In this document: positions 41,377 through 49,592 of the stretch, in pieces | Layout of the letters: each line of letters opens with the position of its first letter | Position numbering within the stretch: the stretch's first letter is position 1 | NCBI RefSeq assembly: GCF_004799685.1 | Contig: NZ_CP031311.1 | Coordinates: 806,001-870,000 of the forward strand | Length of the DNA stretch: 64,000 bases | Direction: 5' to 3' | From: Halobellus limi | GTDB taxonomy: Archaea; Halobacteriota; Halobacteria; Halobacteriales; Haloferacaceae | The notes under the pieces: generated by a model | The model's input: only the letters and a program-made list of their open reading frames with translations | Database searches by the model: none | Told to the model about the DNA's origin: nothing | Program-made: the position numbers and the translations under genes

Positions 41377-42312
41377 TCACTCCGACCAAAAAAACTCGAC
41401 CGTTCGTTCTAATCCCTCAGCAAACCCGACTGTCGGCTCATACCCCAACAACTCCGTAGCCTTCGAGACATCCGCGTGCGAGTGCCGGACGTCTCCGGGA
41501 CGTGGATCGTCATACTCCGGTTCAATATCCGTCCCCAGCGACTCGTTCAACGCCTCAACCAGCTCGTTGACGGTCACCCGACCGCCGGTACCGACGTTAA
41601 ACGCCTCCCCGGTCACGTCGCCCTCGGCAGCCAAAATATTCGCTTCAACCGCATTCTCGATGTACGTGAAGTCTCGGGATTGTTCGCCGTCGCCGTAGAT
41701 GACCGGCCGTTCTCCCTCCAGCATCAGATCGATGAACTTCGGGATCACGGCCGCGTAGTCGCCCTCGGGATCCTGCCAGGGGCCGAAGATGTTGAAGTAC
41801 CGAAGCGCGACCGTATCTATATCGTAGAGGTCGCTGCACTGCAGCGCGAGCTTCTCCGTGAAGTGCTTCGAGAGCGCGTACGGCGACTCCGGGCGCTCTT
41901 CCATCGTCTCGACCTTCGGCAGCCGCTCGCTCGACCCGTACACCGACGAGGAGGAAGCGACGACGACGGTGTCGACGTCGGCGCGACGGGCGGCGTCCAG
42001 CACCGTCGCCGTCCCGGTGCAGTTGGCGTCGGTCGTCGTCACCGGGTCGTCGACGCTCCGCGGGACCGAGGGGACGGCGGCCTGGTGAAAGACGTACTCG
42101 ACGCCCGTCATCAGCTCGCCGATCGTTTCCTGATCACGGATGTCCGCTTCGTGGAACGTGAACCCCTCCGAGTCCCGAAGCCGCTCGACGTTCTTCTCGC
42201 GACCGGTCGCGAAGTTGTCCACGCCGCGGACTGAATAGCCTTTATCCAGAAGCGTCGCCGCGAGATTTGATCCGATGAACCCCGCCGCGCCCGTAACGAG
42301 TGCAGTCGGCAT
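41377..42312 (-). CDS. UDP-sugar C4-epimerase (WbpP/GalE-like)
   Basis: This 311-residue extended SDR has TALVTGAAGFIGSNLAATLL, VASSSSVYGSSERLP and SPYALSKHFTEKLAL (YxxxK), RYFNIFGPWQDPEGDYAAVIP and YGDGEQSRDFTYIENAV. Relatives (WbpP, Gne) interconvert UDP-GlcNAc and UDP-GalNAc or the corresponding uronic acids. It is separated by 78 nt from the dehydrogenase (aglM-like) gene upstream on the same strand, so epimerisation of the acid product is a likely job. The downstream GT4 starts 1 nt after its stop. The 5' part uses GC-rich host-like codons, unlike the interior. Confidence 0.82.
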   Translation of the reverse strand: MPTALVTGAAGFIGSNLAATLLDKGYSVRGVDNFATGREKNVERLRDSEGFTFHEADIRDQETIGELMTGVEYVFHQAAVPSVPRSVDDPVTTTDANCTGTATVLDAARRADVDTVVVASSSSVYGSSERLPKVETMEERPESPYALSKHFTEKLALQCSDLYDIDTVALRYFNIFGPWQDPEGDYAAVIPKFIDLMLEGERPVIYGDGEQSRDFTYIENAVEANILAAEGDVTGEAFNVGTGGRVTVNELVEALNESLGTDIEPEYDDPRPGDVRHSHADVSKATELLGYEPTVGFAEGLERTVEFFWSE

Positions 42313-42390
42313 ACGAAACCTCGTGTTCGGAACTCTGTTGAGTGTATCGACTTTCGGATTCTACAGGTGAGCAGGGAACTCCCCGAGTGG

Positions 42391-43671
42391 TCAGAGTCGG
42401 ACGACGTCGGCGCCATCGACATCGAGATCGGCTGTCGCGTTCCGCGTGTCGAACACGAGTGACGAGTTCCCGACGATTCGGTCGAGATCGAGCGTGCTGT
42501 GATCTGTCACGATGACTGCACAGTCTGCCTCCTGTAGTCGTTCGTTCGTCAAAGAAACCGACTCGTAGAGATTTCCGTCGACGTCGAGCGTCGGCACGAA
42601 CGGGTCGTGGTACTCGACGTTCGCCTTCCAGTCTTCGAGTCGCCTGACGATGTCCACGGCGGGCGACTCCCGCGTATCGGAGACGTCGGGTTTGTAGGCC
42701 GCTCCGATGACGACGACGTCAGCCGTCGACAATGCCATCCCCCGGTCGTTCAACTGCTCGACGATGCGCTGGACCACGTGTTCGGGCATCTCGCGGTTGA
42801 CGGTGTCCGCGAGGTGGATGAAGCGCGTGTCGATCCCCTGCTCGTTGGCCTTCCACGACAGGTAGAAGGGATCGATCGGAATGCAGTGACCACCCAACCC
42901 CGGCCCGGGATAGAAGGCCATAAACCCGAACGGCTTCGTCTTCGCCGCGTCGATGGCGTTCCAGATGTCGACGTCAAGTTCGTGAGCCACCTGTGCGAGT
43001 TCGTTGATGAGGCCGATATTGACCGCGCGGAACGTGTTTTCCAACAGTTTCACCAACTCCGCCTCCGTCGCGGAGTTCACGCGCACGACTTCGTCGAAGA
43101 CGGGCTCGTAGATCGCCTCGGCGTGATCGCCGCACTGCTGGCTGACGCCGCCCAGCACTTTCGGGATGTCTGTGGGGCCATACTCCTCGTTTCCTGGGTC
43201 GATGCGCTCCGGCGAGAACGCGAGATAGATGTCTTGGCCGACTGTTGCCCCGTTCTCGGTGAGCGCGTCGCCGACGATCTCTTTCGTCGCCCCCGGATAG
43301 ACGGTGCTCTCTAAGATGACCGTCGTCCCTTCGGGGACAACGGGAGCGAGCCGCTCGGCGGCGTCAACGACGAACGAGAGATCCGGCGTGTCCGTCTTGC
43401 GGAGCGGTGTCGGAACGCAGATCGAGACGCCGTCGACATCGGCTAGTGCCGCGTACTCCGTCGTAAATTCGATACCCTCCGCGAGTGCATCGGCGACGTC
43501 CGCGTCGTCTACGTCGCTGACCTTCGTCTCGCCGTCTCGGAGTTTCTCGACGGTCTCTTCGTCGACGTCGACACCGACGACGTCGTATCCGGCCCGGTGC
43601 ATCGCTAACGCCAGCGGGAGGCCGACGTATCCCAGTCCCACGACGCCGACCCGACCCAGCTGCGAACTCAT
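42391..43671 (-). CDS. aglM: UDP-sugar 6-dehydrogenase (AglM/WbpA-like)
   Basis: This 426-residue enzyme oxidises C6 of a UDP-hexose to a uronic acid in two steps using NAD. The Rossmann motif is VGVVGLGYVGLPLALAM. The middle carries the hinge helix ENTFRAVNIGLINE, and the active site contains PGPGLGGHCIPIDPFYL; this WbpA-like form uses UDP-GlcNAc or UDP-ManNAc in bacteria, while Haloferax AglM uses UDP-glucose. The catalytic Cys is in GGHCIPIDP. The gene name follows the Haloferax locus and may not fix the substrate. ATG at 43671 is preferred to a GTG at 43677. An aglG-like gene lies upstream on the same strand. Confidence 0.85.
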   Translation of the reverse strand: MSSQLGRVGVVGLGYVGLPLALAMHRAGYDVVGVDVDEETVEKLRDGETKVSDVDDADVADALAEGIEFTTEYAALADVDGVSICVPTPLRKTDTPDLSFVVDAAERLAPVVPEGTTVILESTVYPGATKEIVGDALTENGATVGQDIYLAFSPERIDPGNEEYGPTDIPKVLGGVSQQCGDHAEAIYEPVFDEVVRVNSATEAELVKLLENTFRAVNIGLINELAQVAHELDVDIWNAIDAAKTKPFGFMAFYPGPGLGGHCIPIDPFYLSWKANEQGIDTRFIHLADTVNREMPEHVVQRIVEQLNDRGMALSTADVVVIGAAYKPDVSDTRESPAVDIVRRLEDWKANVEYHDPFVPTLDVDGNLYESVSLTNERLQEADCAVIVTDHSTLDLDRIVGNSSLVFDTRNATADLDVDGADVVRL

Positions 43672-43736
43672 ATGCACTCAGCAACGGACTTCGGGGATTT
43701 CAGCCCATCGCTTGCGTTCGGTCGGTCACTCCCCGA

Positions 43737-44654
43737 TCACCACTTCGCGAGTCCGTACAGGTAACCGATACCCACCGTTCCGGTGAGCACGAAGAGCGTG
43801 AAGAGCTGTTTCGCCTCGGTCGTGTCCGGATCCGCGACGAGCGATTTCACTCGCGACGGAACGAACGCAAAGAGGAGCTTCTTCAGGAAGTCCGACTCCT
43901 CCTCGCTCGATTCCTCTGAGACGAGCGTCTCCATCGCACGCTTGGAGTACCCCTGCCAGAACGAGCGTTCCAGTAACCACCGCTTGTCGGTCCGCCATTC
44001 GAATACTTTGTGACCGACCTTCGCATCGGGATTGTAAATCACACCCCGCCCGTACTCTTCTCGCATCCGGGCACAGAACTCCGTCTCGTGAGCCTGGAGG
44101 TTCTTTTCACCCTGTCGTCCGACCTCGGTTGCGAACCCTCCAAGTTCCCTGAGCACCTCCGTCTTGAACGAGATGTTCGAGCCGAAGGTGTTTCGAACCT
44201 CCTCGCCGGGCTCGGCGAATCCGCGGTGAGTGACGCCGACCAGCCAGTAGAACTCCTCGGGGAGGAACTCGGGCTTTCCCGCGACCCACAGTGGTGTCAT
44301 CTTCCCGCCGACGGCGATGGCGTCCCGTTCTTCGTACACGGAGACGAGTTCTTCGACCCACCGTTCGTCCGCGACGGCGTCGTCGTCGATGAGCGCGACG
44401 ATGTCGCCGGTGACGTATTCGAGGGCGTTGTTACGACTTCCCGAGAGGCCGACGTTTTCATCGTTGCAGTGGATTTTCAGCTGCGGGTCGTCTCCGTATT
44501 CCGAGAGGATCCGCTCGTAGAGTGCTTCGTTCCCGTCGACGATTACGACGATTTCAACGTCGTCATACGTCTGGGACTGTACGCTCTCGAGGCTGTCCTC
44601 GAAGTGTTCGTACATCTCCTCGGAGTACGTACAGATGACGACGGAGACTTTCAT
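43737..44654 (-). CDS. Family 2 glycosyltransferase, AglG-like
   Basis: This 305-residue GT2 starts MKVSVVICTYSEEMYEHFEDSLESVQSQTYDDVE, as in Haloferax AglG. The DxD-type motif is ALIDDDAVAD, and ENVGLSGSRNNALEY and GSNISFKTEVLRELGGF follow. The C-terminal 25 residues contain a hydrophobic segment (LFTLFVLTGTVGIGYLYGL) that can anchor it to the membrane, where it would add an acidic sugar to dolichol phosphate-linked glycan. The start at 44654 is chosen, since the 66 upstream in-frame codons are not conserved-looking. It is divergent from the flippase. Confidence 0.85.
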   Translation of the reverse strand: MKVSVVICTYSEEMYEHFEDSLESVQSQTYDDVEIVVIVDGNEALYERILSEYGDDPQLKIHCNDENVGLSGSRNNALEYVTGDIVALIDDDAVADERWVEELVSVYEERDAIAVGGKMTPLWVAGKPEFLPEEFYWLVGVTHRGFAEPGEEVRNTFGSNISFKTEVLRELGGFATEVGRQGEKNLQAHETEFCARMREEYGRGVIYNPDAKVGHKVFEWRTDKRWLLERSFWQGYSKRAMETLVSEESSEEESDFLKKLLFAFVPSRVKSLVADPDTTEAKQLFTLFVLTGTVGIGYLYGLAKW

Positions 44655-44851
44655 TGATCGAGCGATGCCGACGCGGTACCGTAAGGGTTGTGTATACGAC
44701 TTTTCAGAGATTGATATCTGACGTAGCCGAGATGTCGGGTCACACAGGTTAGGACGACTTATCCGTCTCGAACGTCCTACCATCCTGTGAACCGTCCCTG
44801 ACGACGTCCGGCGTTCACCCAGCGACGACGTCAGTGGTTCCTCGCCCGCCA

Positions 44852-46279
44852 ATGAGAATCGGACAGACGTCCTTCGTCGTCTTCGCGTCGAAGCTCCTCG
44901 GCTCTGCGCTGGGATTCGTTGCTACCCTCTACTTCGCACGAACCCTCGGAGCCGCAGTGTTGGGGCAGTACGCCCTCGTGCTCGCGATCGTGGCGTGGCT
45001 ATCGCTGGCCGGGAATCTCGGTATTTCCGGGGCGATAACCAAACGAATGACTGAGGGAACAGACACGCCCGCGTACGCGACCGCGGGAGCACTCGTCGTC
45101 GCGGCGTTCGGCCTCGCACTCGGAGCCCTCGTGTTCCTCTTTGATGAGGCTGTAAACGCGTACGTCGGCGAACCGGTCGCGCCGCTGGTCGTCGCGCTCC
45201 TGCTGTTGGGGCTCTTTCAGTCACTCACGAACTCGGCACTTCAAGGCGAGCGGAAAGTCCACATCACGGGGCTGCTCACCCCTGTCGGGATCGCCGTCCG
45301 CAGCGTCATCCAGATCGCGCTGGTCTTCGTCGGATCCGAACTGGTTGGTATGATCGCTGGTTATGCCATCGCGAACTTTCTCGTCGCTGTCGTCGGCCTC
45401 GGGTTGCTTTCGGTCGGTGTCGCTCGTCCGTCGCGAAAGCACTTCGCGTCGCTCTACGAGTACGCGAAGTTCTCGTGGCTCGGCGGCCTCCAGTCGCGGT
45501 CGTTCAACGACGTCGACGTCCTCCTGTTGGGCGTCTTCCTCCAGTCGTCGCTCGTCGGCGTCTACTCCGCGGCCTGGAGCATCGCGAAGTTCCTCACGCT
45601 GTTCGACTCCGCCGTCAGTTCGACGCTGTTTCCGGAACTGAGCCGCGCCGACGCGGAGGGGCGGCAGAGCTCCGTCGCCGGCCTCGTCGAGGACTCGCTC
45701 ACCTACGGCGGTCTCGTCCTGATTCCGGGGCTGTTCGGCGGGATCCTGCTCGGCGATCGGTTGCTCCGGATCTACGGCCCTGAGTTCGTTACCGGCGCGT
45801 CGGTGCTCTGGATCCTGATCGCCGCGACGCTTCTGTACGGCTACCAGAAACAGCTGTTGAACGCGCTGAACGGGATCGACCGCCCGAAGGCGACGTTCCG
45901 GATCAACGCCGCGTTCATCGCGGCAAATGTGATACTGAACGTGCTCTTGATCCCGACGGTCGGCCTCGTCGGGGCCGCCGTCGCGACGGCGCTGTCCGCG
46001 GGCGTCGGCGTGGTGCTCGCGCTGGTCACGCTGCGCTCGGAGATCGAATTCGAGATCCCTCTCGGGGAGATCGCCCGACAGTTCGCGGCCGCCGCCGCGA
46101 TGGCCGCGGTCGTCGTCGGAGTCGAAACCCTCCTCCGGACGGCGATCGATCTGAACCACAACTTCGCGACCGTCGTCCTGCTCGTTGCCGTCGGTGCCGG
46201 AACGTACTTTATCACCCTCTTCGGGATCTCCGAAGCGTTTCGGTCGACGGTCTTCGATAACAGTCCGTTTCACTCCTGA
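44852..46279 (+). CDS. AglR-like flippase (second copy)
   Basis: This 475-residue membrane protein (12-14 hydrophobic segments) starts MRIGQTSFVVFASKLLGSALGF. It shares GGLQSRSFNDVDVLLLG and GDRLLRIYG with the first copy at 38653-40089. It is a MATE/MOP-type flippase and, by context in a cluster with aglG-, aglM- and aglJ-like genes, probably moves the dolichol-linked N-glycan across the membrane. In Haloferax, AglR has been tied to that role. Codons are GC-rich, unlike the interior copy. The GTG at 44834 is in frame, but the ATG at 44852 aligns with the paralogue. Confidence 0.87.
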   Translation: MRIGQTSFVVFASKLLGSALGFVATLYFARTLGAAVLGQYALVLAIVAWLSLAGNLGISGAITKRMTEGTDTPAYATAGALVVAAFGLALGALVFLFDEAVNAYVGEPVAPLVVALLLLGLFQSLTNSALQGERKVHITGLLTPVGIAVRSVIQIALVFVGSELVGMIAGYAIANFLVAVVGLGLLSVGVARPSRKHFASLYEYAKFSWLGGLQSRSFNDVDVLLLGVFLQSSLVGVYSAAWSIAKFLTLFDSAVSSTLFPELSRADAEGRQSSVAGLVEDSLTYGGLVLIPGLFGGILLGDRLLRIYGPEFVTGASVLWILIAATLLYGYQKQLLNALNGIDRPKATFRINAAFIAANVILNVLLIPTVGLVGAAVATALSAGVGVVLALVTLRSEIEFEIPLGEIARQFAAAAAMAAVVVGVETLLRTAIDLNHNFATVVLLVAVGAGTYFITLFGISEAFRSTVFDNSPFHS

Positions 46280-46327
46280 CCGACGACCTGGATCAGTATC
46301 ACTCCCCACCGACGTCTCCCACCGGCT

Positions 46328-47530
46328 TCACTCCCCACCGACGTCTCGCATCACCGTCTCACCCGGCCGTATCCCCGCCCCGCTCGCGATCTTCACGCCC
46401 GCGTTCAGGCTCACGTTGATCCCGGTCTTCACCCCGTCACCCAGCACGACGCCGAGTTTCCGCCGTCCGGTGTCGACCCGCTCGCCCTTCACGGTCATCG
46501 CCACCGACGCGTCGTCGTGCCGCAGGTTCGCGACCTTCGTTCCGGCACCCAGGTTCACGTCCCGCCCCAGGATCGAGTCGCCGACGTAGGAGAGGTGCGG
46601 CACCGCCGCGTCGGAGAACAGAATCGAGTTCTTCACCTCGACGCCGTGGCCGACGTGCGCGTCCGGGCCCACCACGGTCGCGCCCCGGACGTACGCGTTC
46701 GGACCCACCTCCGCGCCGGACATAATCAGGGCCGGCCCCTCGACGTGGACGCCGTCGCGGACGGTCGCGCCTTCCTCGACGACGACGTTCCCGTCCAACT
46801 GCGCGCCCTCGGCGACTGCCCCTCGAACATCTCCGTCGACGTCGGCCAGCAGTAGCTCGTTCGCCCACAGTAGCTCCCAGGGCCGGCCGACGTCGAGCCA
46901 CCGGCCGTCGTACTCGACCACGGAGACGTCGCGGCCATCCGAGAGCAGCAGATCGAGCGTGTCGGTGATCTCGTACTCGCCGCGCTCGCTTTCCTCTGTC
47001 CTGTCGATGTACTCGAACACCTCCGGCTCGAAGGCGTAACAGCCGACGTTCGCGAGGTCCGTCGGCGGATCCGAGGGCTTCTCGACGATCGCCGAGAGCG
47101 CGCCCGCGGCATCGACGGAGACGACGCCGTAGGAGCGCGGGTCCTCGACTGGCGTCGTCGCGATGGCGTGCCCGTCCGCGGCCGCGAGCGACGCCGGGAG
47201 CGCCGGGTCGACCAGGACGTCGCCGTTGAGCACGATGAAGCGGTCGTCGACGACTTCGCGGGCCTGTTCGATCGCGTGGGCGGTCCCCGCGGGGTCGGCC
47301 TGCTCGACGTAGCTGATCGGCGTGCCCCGATAGGCGTCGCCGAGACGGTCGGTGACGTCCGTCCCCCGGTAGCCGATCACGACGACGAACTCGTCGACGA
47401 CGTCGATGCAGGCGTCGAAGACGTGTTCGACGAGGGGGCGGCCGGCGGCGGGAAGGAGCGGTTTGGGCCGGTCGTCGGTGAGCGGTCGCATCCGTGTCCC
47501 CTGTCCGGCCGCGAGCACGACTCCGTACAT
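46328..47530 (-). CDS. Second GlmU-like bifunctional sugar nucleotidyltransferase
   Basis: This 400-residue protein opens MYGVVLAAGQGTRMRPLTDDRPKPLLPAAGRPLVEH, has FIVLNGDVLVDPAL and IVEKPSDPPTDLAN, and from residue ~240 shows hexapeptide-repeat beta-helix (GPALIMSGAEVGPNAYVRGATVVGPDAHVGHGVEV). The closing block KLGVVLGDGVKTGINVSLNAGV resembles sugar-1-phosphate thymidylyl/uridylyltransferases with a regulatory beta-helix. It may make UDP- or dTDP-glucose, or UDP-GlcNAc. It is unlinked on the strand to aglR (convergent, 48-nt gap). Start at 47530; upstream in-frame codons are shadows. Confidence 0.85.
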   Translation of the reverse strand: MYGVVLAAGQGTRMRPLTDDRPKPLLPAAGRPLVEHVFDACIDVVDEFVVVIGYRGTDVTDRLGDAYRGTPISYVEQADPAGTAHAIEQAREVVDDRFIVLNGDVLVDPALPASLAAADGHAIATTPVEDPRSYGVVSVDAAGALSAIVEKPSDPPTDLANVGCYAFEPEVFEYIDRTEESERGEYEITDTLDLLLSDGRDVSVVEYDGRWLDVGRPWELLWANELLLADVDGDVRGAVAEGAQLDGNVVVEEGATVRDGVHVEGPALIMSGAEVGPNAYVRGATVVGPDAHVGHGVEVKNSILFSDAAVPHLSYVGDSILGRDVNLGAGTKVANLRHDDASVAMTVKGERVDTGRRKLGVVLGDGVKTGINVSLNAGVKIASGAGIRPGETVMRDVGGE

Positions 47531-47692
47531 ACGAGGGGAGAACGCAACACCGCCGTATAGAAGCCTCGGTCGTGACAGCGGCTCACGGTGACGCGGATCC
47601 GATCGCCGGAGGTCGGTGACGTGGGCCCGATCGTCGGCGCGGGCCGTCCTCGGCACCGCTCCGATTACCGCCCCGTCGAGTTCCGGTACCAC

Positions 47693-47699
47693 TTTTATG
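47693..47699 (+). promoter_or_regulatory. TATA box for aglJ
   Basis: TTTTATG is centred about 26 nt before the aglJ ATG at 47722, predicting a leaderless mRNA. Confidence 0.55.
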
Positions 47700-47721
47700 C
47701 GCCCACGACGCACTCCCAGCA

Positions 47722-48636
47722 ATGCCTTCGCTCGACGACGTCACCGTCCTCGTGCCCACCTACGACGAGGCCGAGACGATCGGTCAGGTCATCGACGACT
47801 TCCGCGAGGCCGGGTTCGACGACGTCCTCGTCGTCGACGGCGGCTCCGACGACGACACCGACGACATCGCCGCCGAGCACGGCGCGCGCGTCGTCTACCA
47901 GACCGGATCCGGCAAGGGCCAGGCCGTCCGCGAGGGCGTGCGCGAACACGTCGACCGCGAGTACGTGCTGATGCTCGACGGCGACGCGACCTACCGGGCC
48001 GCCGACGCCGAGGCGATGCTCGAACCGCTCTTCGAGGGCGAGGCCGAGCACGTCATCGGCGACCGCTTCGCGGACATGCGCGAGGGCGCGATGACGCGCT
48101 TCAACAAGCTCGGAAACCGCCTGATCAACCGCGGGTTCGCGTACGTCCACGGCGAGGAGTTCGGCGACATCCTCTCGGGCTACCGCGCGTTCACGCGCGA
48201 GTCGTTCCGTCGGATGACCCTCTCTTCGGACGGGTTCGGCATCGAGACCGAGATGGCCGTCGAGTGTGCGAAGCGCGGGATCGAGACGACGGTCGTCCCG
48301 ATCACGTACCTGCCGCGGCCCTCCGGGTCGGACACCAACCTCCGGCCGATCCGCGACGGCGGGATCATCTTCCTCGAACTGTACCGCCGCGCGAAGACCA
48401 ACAACCCGCTCTTTTACTTCGGCAGTCTCGGCGTGATGTCGACCGTCGCCGGCCTCGTCATCGCCGTCTACGTCGGGATCGAGTGGGTCACCGTGAACGT
48501 CTCCCACGAGGTGCTCGCGGTCGTCTCCGCGTTCGGGATCATCGTCGGCGTCCAACTGCTGATGTTCGGCGTGTTGGCCGATCTGATCCTGACGCTGCAC
48601 CGGGACACGCTGCAGAAGATCGACGAGGAGACCTGA
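47722..48636 (+). CDS. aglJ: Dolichol-phosphate glycosyltransferase AglJ
   Basis: This 304-residue GT2 adds the first hexose to dolichol phosphate in haloarchaeal N-glycosylation. The GT-A domain shows VTVLVPTYDEAETIGQVIDD, VVDGGSDDDT and the metal motif MLDGDATYRAAD, then NRLINRGFAYVHGEEFGDILSGYRAF. Two C-terminal membrane helices follow (VMSTVAGLVIAVYVGIEWV; LAVVSAFGIIVGVQLLMFGV). The sequence strongly recalls Haloferax AglJ (HVO_1517). It marks the other end of the glycan locus from aglB. Its own promoter (TTTTATG) lies upstream. A hairpin with T-run near 48.8 kb is the likely end of the transcript. Confidence 0.93.
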   Translation: MPSLDDVTVLVPTYDEAETIGQVIDDFREAGFDDVLVVDGGSDDDTDDIAAEHGARVVYQTGSGKGQAVREGVREHVDREYVLMLDGDATYRAADAEAMLEPLFEGEAEHVIGDRFADMREGAMTRFNKLGNRLINRGFAYVHGEEFGDILSGYRAFTRESFRRMTLSSDGFGIETEMAVECAKRGIETTVVPITYLPRPSGSDTNLRPIRDGGIIFLELYRRAKTNNPLFYFGSLGVMSTVAGLVIAVYVGIEWVTVNVSHEVLAVVSAFGIIVGVQLLMFGVLADLILTLHRDTLQKIDEET

Positions 48637-48799
48637 TCGGCGTCGGTCGCTATGTCGCCTGCGTCGTTGCGTCTCTCTCCCGTCATCCGAACAGGGTGAT
48701 AGCCATCACACTGTACGGCTAGGCGAGCGGACGCGATTCCTCGATCCCGAGTTTGTCTTCGACGCTGCTGTTCCTGAACAGAGTTATTACCTGGTTGTA
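48637..48799. other. Gap after aglJ holding an orphan protein C-terminus
   Basis: On the minus strand a frame ending in TAG at 48719-48721 encodes a plausible protein C-terminus: YNQVITLFRNSSVEDKLGI then EESRPLA. No gene body precedes it, since upstream in that frame the sequence turns into hairpin-forming repeats. It may be a remnant of a deleted gene. The family is not recognised. Confidence 0.3.
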
Positions 48800-48836
48800 C
48801 CGCGAGGCGAGCGAATGCGAGCCTCGCGGCGTTTTT
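48800..48836 (+). terminator. Hairpin with T-run downstream of aglJ
   Basis: A perfect 9-bp stem (ccgcgaggc, 48800-48808; gcctcgcgg, 48821-48829) with a 12-nt loop is followed by TTTTT at 48832-48836. This is the classic form of a transcription terminator on the plus strand. Confidence 0.55.
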
Positions 48837-48853
48837 CCCTCCAGGTTTTTGCG

Positions 48854-48897
48854 CGGTGGGTTCCCGCAGCGAACGCAGTGAGCGAGGAAACCCACCG
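48854..48897. terminator. Second hairpin beside the small minus-strand gene
   Basis: Another perfect 9-bp inverted repeat (cggtgggtt at 48854-48862; aacccaccg at 48889-48897) encloses the common haloarchaeal spacer motif gcgaacgcagtgagcg. It lies 20 nt past the stop of the minus-strand gene at 48918 and may terminate it. Confidence 0.5.
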
Positions 48898-48917
48898 TGG
48901 AAAAAGGTGGGGGTGAC

Positions 48918-49241
48918 TTAGAAGGGGAGAAGCGCCCGCAGCTGTGAGAAGATCCCGCCACCGGAGGCGCGGTACTCCTCGAAGACGGGGTGCAGCGCGT
49001 CGAGTAGTTCCCGCTTGCTGTCGAACTGGCTCGGGCCGACCGCGGCGAGCGCCTCCGAGAGCGCGACCGAATTGCCGTTGGCGTCGTAGGGGATCGCGGG
49101 ATCGTTGAGTTCGCGGACGATCTCGTCGGTCGTCGCGGGAAACGAGAGATCGGTCTCCGAGAGATAAGGGGTGAGCGCCGCGATGCCGAACTCCAGGGAG
49201 TCGGGGTCGTCGCCGCCCTGCTGCGGTGGTCTGACAGCCAT
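48918..49241 (-). CDS. Conserved haloarchaeal small protein (DUF5789-like)
   Basis: This 107-residue acidic protein reads as a compact helical domain: LSFPATTDEIVRELNDPAIPY, then a short strand pair and SEALAAVGPSQFDSKRELLDAL. The pattern resembles the haloarchaeal DUF5789 family as I remember it. No catalytic motif is visible and there is no signal or membrane helix. It diverges from the ribbon-helix-helix gene at 49375. Function unknown. Confidence 0.6.
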   Translation of the reverse strand: MAVRPPQQGGDDPDSLEFGIAALTPYLSETDLSFPATTDEIVRELNDPAIPYDANGNSVALSEALAAVGPSQFDSKRELLDALHPVFEEYRASGGGIFSQLRALLPF

Positions 49242-49374
49242 CGGAGACCGCTACGGCTCGGGGGATGGAAAAACCCCCGGCTCCCGTTCGACGGGGCGAA
49301 AAGCGGCGCCGCGTCGGGCCGCAGTGCCGACTCCACAGGGTTTTGTCCGCGCGACGCCTCACACCGTCCAGACG

Positions 49375-49587
49375 ATGACCGAGTACACGACCGTCTCGAT
49401 CCCGAAGGACCTCGCCGAGCGGGTCGACGAGACCATCGAGGGGACCAGCTTTTCGAGCACCAGCGACCTCGTGCGCTTCCTCCTGCGGAGCATCGTCATC
49501 CAGTACCAGCGCGAGGGCGAACTGACGGAAGCGGAGTTCGAGGACATCGCCGAACAGCTCACGGACCTGGGGTACCTGGATCGGTAG
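49375..49587 (+). CDS. Ribbon-helix-helix (CopG-type) DNA-binding protein
   Basis: This 70-residue protein has the RHH pattern: a beta strand TTVSIPKDLAERVDETIEG, then FSSTSDLVRFLLRSIVIQYQREGEL as two helices. Such proteins dimerise and read DNA with the paired strand. The acidic tail EAEFEDIAEQLTDLGYLDR could contact a partner. The neighbour at 49593 converges with a 5-nt gap and the one at 48918 diverges, so no toxin partner is evident. It may regulate the divergent gene or itself. Start chosen at ATG 49375. Confidence 0.85.
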   Translation: MTEYTTVSIPKDLAERVDETIEGTSFSSTSDLVRFLLRSIVIQYQREGELTEAEFEDIAEQLTDLGYLDR

Positions 49588-49592
49588 CGCCT

